Assembly (NCBI RefSeq): GCF_900156865.1
Contig: NZ_LT732529.1
Location: 2,091,805 to 2,155,804 of the forward strand
DNA from: Litchfieldia sinesaloumensis
GTDB taxonomy: Bacteria; Bacillota; Bacilli; Bacillales; Bacillaceae_L
Direction: 5' to 3'
Length of the DNA: 64,000 bases
The notes beneath the pieces were generated by a model. That model was not told where the DNA came from. It made no database searches and saw nothing but the letters and a program-made list of their open reading frames with translations. Positions 62,003 through 64,000 of this stretch are shown piece after piece (position 1 is the first letter of the stretch; each line of letters starts with the position of its first letter). Position numbers and translations under genes: made by a program.

Positions 62003-62932
62003 TTAATAAACTGTTTCCTTAAAGTAGAAGCCCGTATCTAAAGGTCGATTAATTGGTTGAAGTCCTTCTAACTGCTCTAGTAGATCGTCCTTAATATCTT
62101 CATATTCGTCACGATTTTCGACGCATAAATCGATTGCTTTTCGATATATTTTAGTAACTTCAACGATATACTCAGTAGATTTTAGAATCCCCTCGATTTT
62201 AAAGCTATCTACACCCGCATCTATCATTTCTTCCAATTCATCAACAATACATACATCATTAGGGCTCATAATATGAGTGCCATTTTCATCTTCAAAAATC
62301 GGATATTTATTCCCACGCTCTTTATCAAATAAGAACATATCCTTTTCTTTTTTACGATTTTCAATTTCCATTACATTACCTTGATATTCGAAATAATTCC
62401 CAACCAACGAACGTTTTGATTGAAACATTGGCATCATTCCATGTACCTGAACTTCAATTTCAACCTCTGCATTTTCTTTAATTTCAACAATTGCGTCCAT
62501 ATTTAGTTCACGTGCTAGCACTGAACGACTTGCACCTTTTCTACCCCAGTAATTACAGGTATACCAGTTAGTCGCAGTTGTTTCCGTGTTCCAGTGCAAT
62601 TTTATATCTGGTGCGACCTCACGTGCAGTCATCAGTACTGCTGGGTCACCAAAATATATGGCATCAACATTGCTATCTCGTAGAAAAGCAATATATTCAC
62701 CTAATTCAGCAATTTTTTCATTATGAAACAAGGCATTCATTGCGACGTATATTTTTGCATTACGTGCATGAGCTATTTCGACCGCTTTAACAATTTCACC
62801 ACGGTTAAATTCACCAGCAAGACGTAATCCATATCGTTGCTCACCTATGATTAAGGCTGTTGCACCAGCATTAATCAATGGTTCTATATCTTCCACACAT
62901 GTAGGAGTCACCAAAAGTTCTGGTTTCTTCAT
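62003..62932 (-). CDS. yrrN: U32 family tRNA hydroxylation protein YrrN (TrhP1-like)
   Basis: The 309-residue protein is a shorter U32-family paralogue of YrrO, with EVQVHGMMPMFQSKRSLVGN in place of the cysteine-rich signature; it lacks the CxxxxSGRC cysteines. Family members in B. subtilis act with YrrO in tRNA hydroxylation. It overlaps trmR by 4 bases, so the three act in one operon. Confidence 0.88.
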   Translation of the reverse strand: MKKPELLVTPTCVEDIEPLINAGATALIIGEQRYGLRLAGEFNRGEIVKAVEIAHARNAKIYVAMNALFHNEKIAELGEYIAFLRDSNVDAIYFGDPAVLMTAREVAPDIKLHWNTETTATNWYTCNYWGRKGASRSVLARELNMDAIVEIKENAEVEIEVQVHGMMPMFQSKRSLVGNYFEYQGNVMEIENRKKEKDMFLFDKERGNKYPIFEDENGTHIMSPNDVCIVDELEEMIDAGVDSFKIEGILKSTEYIVEVTKIYRKAIDLCVENRDEYEDIKDDLLEQLEGLQPINRPLDTGFYFKETVY

Positions 62933-63579
62933 TCCGTAACACCTCTTCTTTTACTTAATGCAACACCATCCCCAACAGGTACGATGGTCGTTTGATAATC
63001 TGGGTGCTTGATGAGCCACTCGTTATATGACTTAATTTTTGTAACAAGGCTACGTATTCTTTTATTCTCTATTTGTTCCTCAGCGACAAGCCCTTTAAAT
63101 AGTACATTATCAGTCACAATTAAACCATCCCTTGAAAGGCATTTTTCATAGATGTCAAAAAAATGTCGATATTGTCCTTTTGCAGCATCAATAAAAATAC
63201 AGTCGTATTCACCGTGATTCTTCACTTTTTCTCCCACCTCAAGTGCGTCACCGAAAATTACGGTTATTTGTGAGGCAGTTCCAGTTCGTTCAATGTTCTC
63301 TAACGCCTTTTCATATCTTTCTTGGTCTCGCTCAATCGTAACTATTTTGGTGCCAGGTAGAGCCTGAGCCATCCGAATTGCGGAATACCCAATTGCAGTT
63401 CCAATCTCGAGAATTTGCTTTGGTTGTGAGATTCTCAGTAACTGTAGCATAGTTTCAATCCCGATTAACTCCATAATCGGTACATTGTTTTCTTGTGCGT
63501 AATTTTCAATTTCTTCAATAAATGCATCTCGTTTGGGAAGTAAGGCTTCTAAATAATTGGTTAGTTTACTTGATAACAA
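62929..63579 (-). CDS. trmR: tRNA 5-hydroxyuridine methyltransferase TrmR (YrrM)
   Basis: TrmR methylates ho5U34 to mo5U34 in tRNAs reading NNU codons. The 216-residue class I O-methyltransferase has LEIGTAIGYSAIRMA (SAM loop), DCIFIDAAKGQY and DNVLFKGLV. TTG at 63579 is chosen because GGAGG lies 8 bases upstream; the frame to 63621 lacks a ribosome binding site. It heads the trmR-yrrN-yrrO-udk block. Confidence 0.93.
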   Translation of the reverse strand: MLSSKLTNYLEALLPKRDAFIEEIENYAQENNVPIMELIGIETMLQLLRISQPKQILEIGTAIGYSAIRMAQALPGTKIVTIERDQERYEKALENIERTGTASQITVIFGDALEVGEKVKNHGEYDCIFIDAAKGQYRHFFDIYEKCLSRDGLIVTDNVLFKGLVAEEQIENKRIRSLVTKIKSYNEWLIKHPDYQTTIVPVGDGVALSKRRGVTE

Positions 63580-63670
63580 GAAAAAAACCTCCATTTCATT
63601 ATGGTGGTATTGGGTCAACATTCAGTCATTTGTTTTGCATGCTCATAATTCTCGATATATTTTACCATAA

Positions 63671-63712
63671 AGAAAAAGGGAGCGCTAATAGTAAAAAGTT
63701 AGCTTCCCTTAT
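63671..63712 (-). terminator. Intrinsic terminator after mltG
   Basis: On the minus strand AAGGGAAGCTAA pairs with TTAGCGCTCCCTT (two mismatched bases), followed by TTTTCTTT. It lies about 15 bases beyond the mltG stop. Confidence 0.7.
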
Positions 63713-63726
63713 TTCAAAGTAAATCA

Positions 63727-64000
63727 TTATTGATTTGTGATGTGTTGTGCTTTTTTCACGTTGTGTTCTTCAAGAGTCATTGAAAAGAGCACTTCTCCAG
63801 TTGGGGTTGCTAGGAAGTATAAATAGTCCGTCTCAGCAGGATTTAATGCCGCTGATATCGATGTCTCTCCTGCATTCGCAATTGGTCCGGGTGTTAACCC
63901 TTTTACATTATAGGTATTATAAGGCGAATCCACATCAAGATGCTCATACAGAACCCGATCCTTGTGTTGCCCTAAAGCATAGAGTACAGTTGGGTCCGTT
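63727..64000 (-). CDS. mltG: Endolytic transglycosylase MltG, C-terminal end (partial)
   Basis: The last 90 codons of a minus-strand gene run off the right edge. The C-terminal segment (YNVKGLTPGPIANAGETSIS, then LNPAETDYLYFL) is the YceG/MltG catalytic core end, where the N-G-L-P-P-x-P-I-x-N-pattern is represented by GLTPGPIANAG. MltG cleaves nascent peptidoglycan glycan strands. In B. subtilis this is yrrL, next to trmR. Confidence 0.9.
   Translation of the reverse strand, partial: TDPTVLYALGQHKDRVLYEHLDVDSPYNTYNVKGLTPGPIANAGETSISAALNPAETDYLYFLATPTGEVLFSMTLEEHNVKKAQHITNQ

Overview
The window is chromosomal DNA from a low-GC, endospore-forming member of the Bacillaceae. The evidence is gene order: nearly every block matches the Bacillus subtilis recO-era-yqf, yqe, comE, hrcA-dnaK and yrr neighbourhoods. 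It also carries many sporulation and germination genes (spoIIP, gpr, yqfC, yqfD, sda, sigK, a ger operon), strong AGGAGG-type ribosome binding sites and frequent TTG/GTG starts. No rRNA, tRNA, prophage, insertion sequence or CRISPR array was seen. The right edge cuts mltG. At the left edge only the glyQS leader is present.

Layout. 1-346: glycyl T-box leader and promoter, reading left off the window. 347-8593 (minus): recO, yqzL, era, cdd, dgkA, ybeY, pgpH, phoH, yqfD, yqfC. 8678-11537 (minus): yqfB, floA and the NfeD protease gene, behind a SigW-type promoter. 11757-12393: yqeY and rpsU. 12708-13634 (plus): a Na/Pi cotransporter. 13663-22688 (minus): deoC, then mtaB-rsmE-prmA-dnaJ-dnaK-grpE-hrcA behind a perfect CIRCE operator; dnaK carries an in-frame stop. 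22759-29087 (minus): hemW, lepA, yqxA, spoIIP, gpr. Then rpsT (+), holA (-), yqzM (+), comEC-comEB-comEA (-) and comER (+).

36029-41162 is the minus-strand yqeM-rsfS-yqeK-nadD-yhbY-aroE-yqeH-yqeG operon of ribosome assembly and metabolism. Next comes sda (+) behind a cluster of DnaA boxes, then psd/pssA (divergent) for phosphatidylethanolamine synthesis and pepF. 45409-49466 is a tetracistronic germinant receptor operon (A, B, C and a small D-type subunit). An uninterrupted sigK and a DUF3231 gene follow.

51564-52712 has no conventional-size gene. It holds a cluster of micro-ORFs with good ribosome binding sites (including a YrzI-family gene), a near-consensus SigA promoter, several intrinsic terminators and a large dispersed repeat. 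52713-64000 (minus): yrhC, mccB-mccA-mtnN-yrrT (methionine-to-cysteine recycling), yrrS, pbpI, greA, udk, two U32-family tRNA hydroxylation genes, trmR and the 3' end of mltG.

Most worth a second look: the dnaK nonsense codon; the micro-ORF/yrzI locus; the germination D subunit; DnaA boxes at sda; the conserved SigW promoter; terminator hairpins that bury the Shine-Dalgarno of yqfC and pbpI; a triple tandem palindrome upstream of yqxA; an unannotated 36-residue ORF behind psd; and a dispersed repeat family with four readable copies and one edge fragment.
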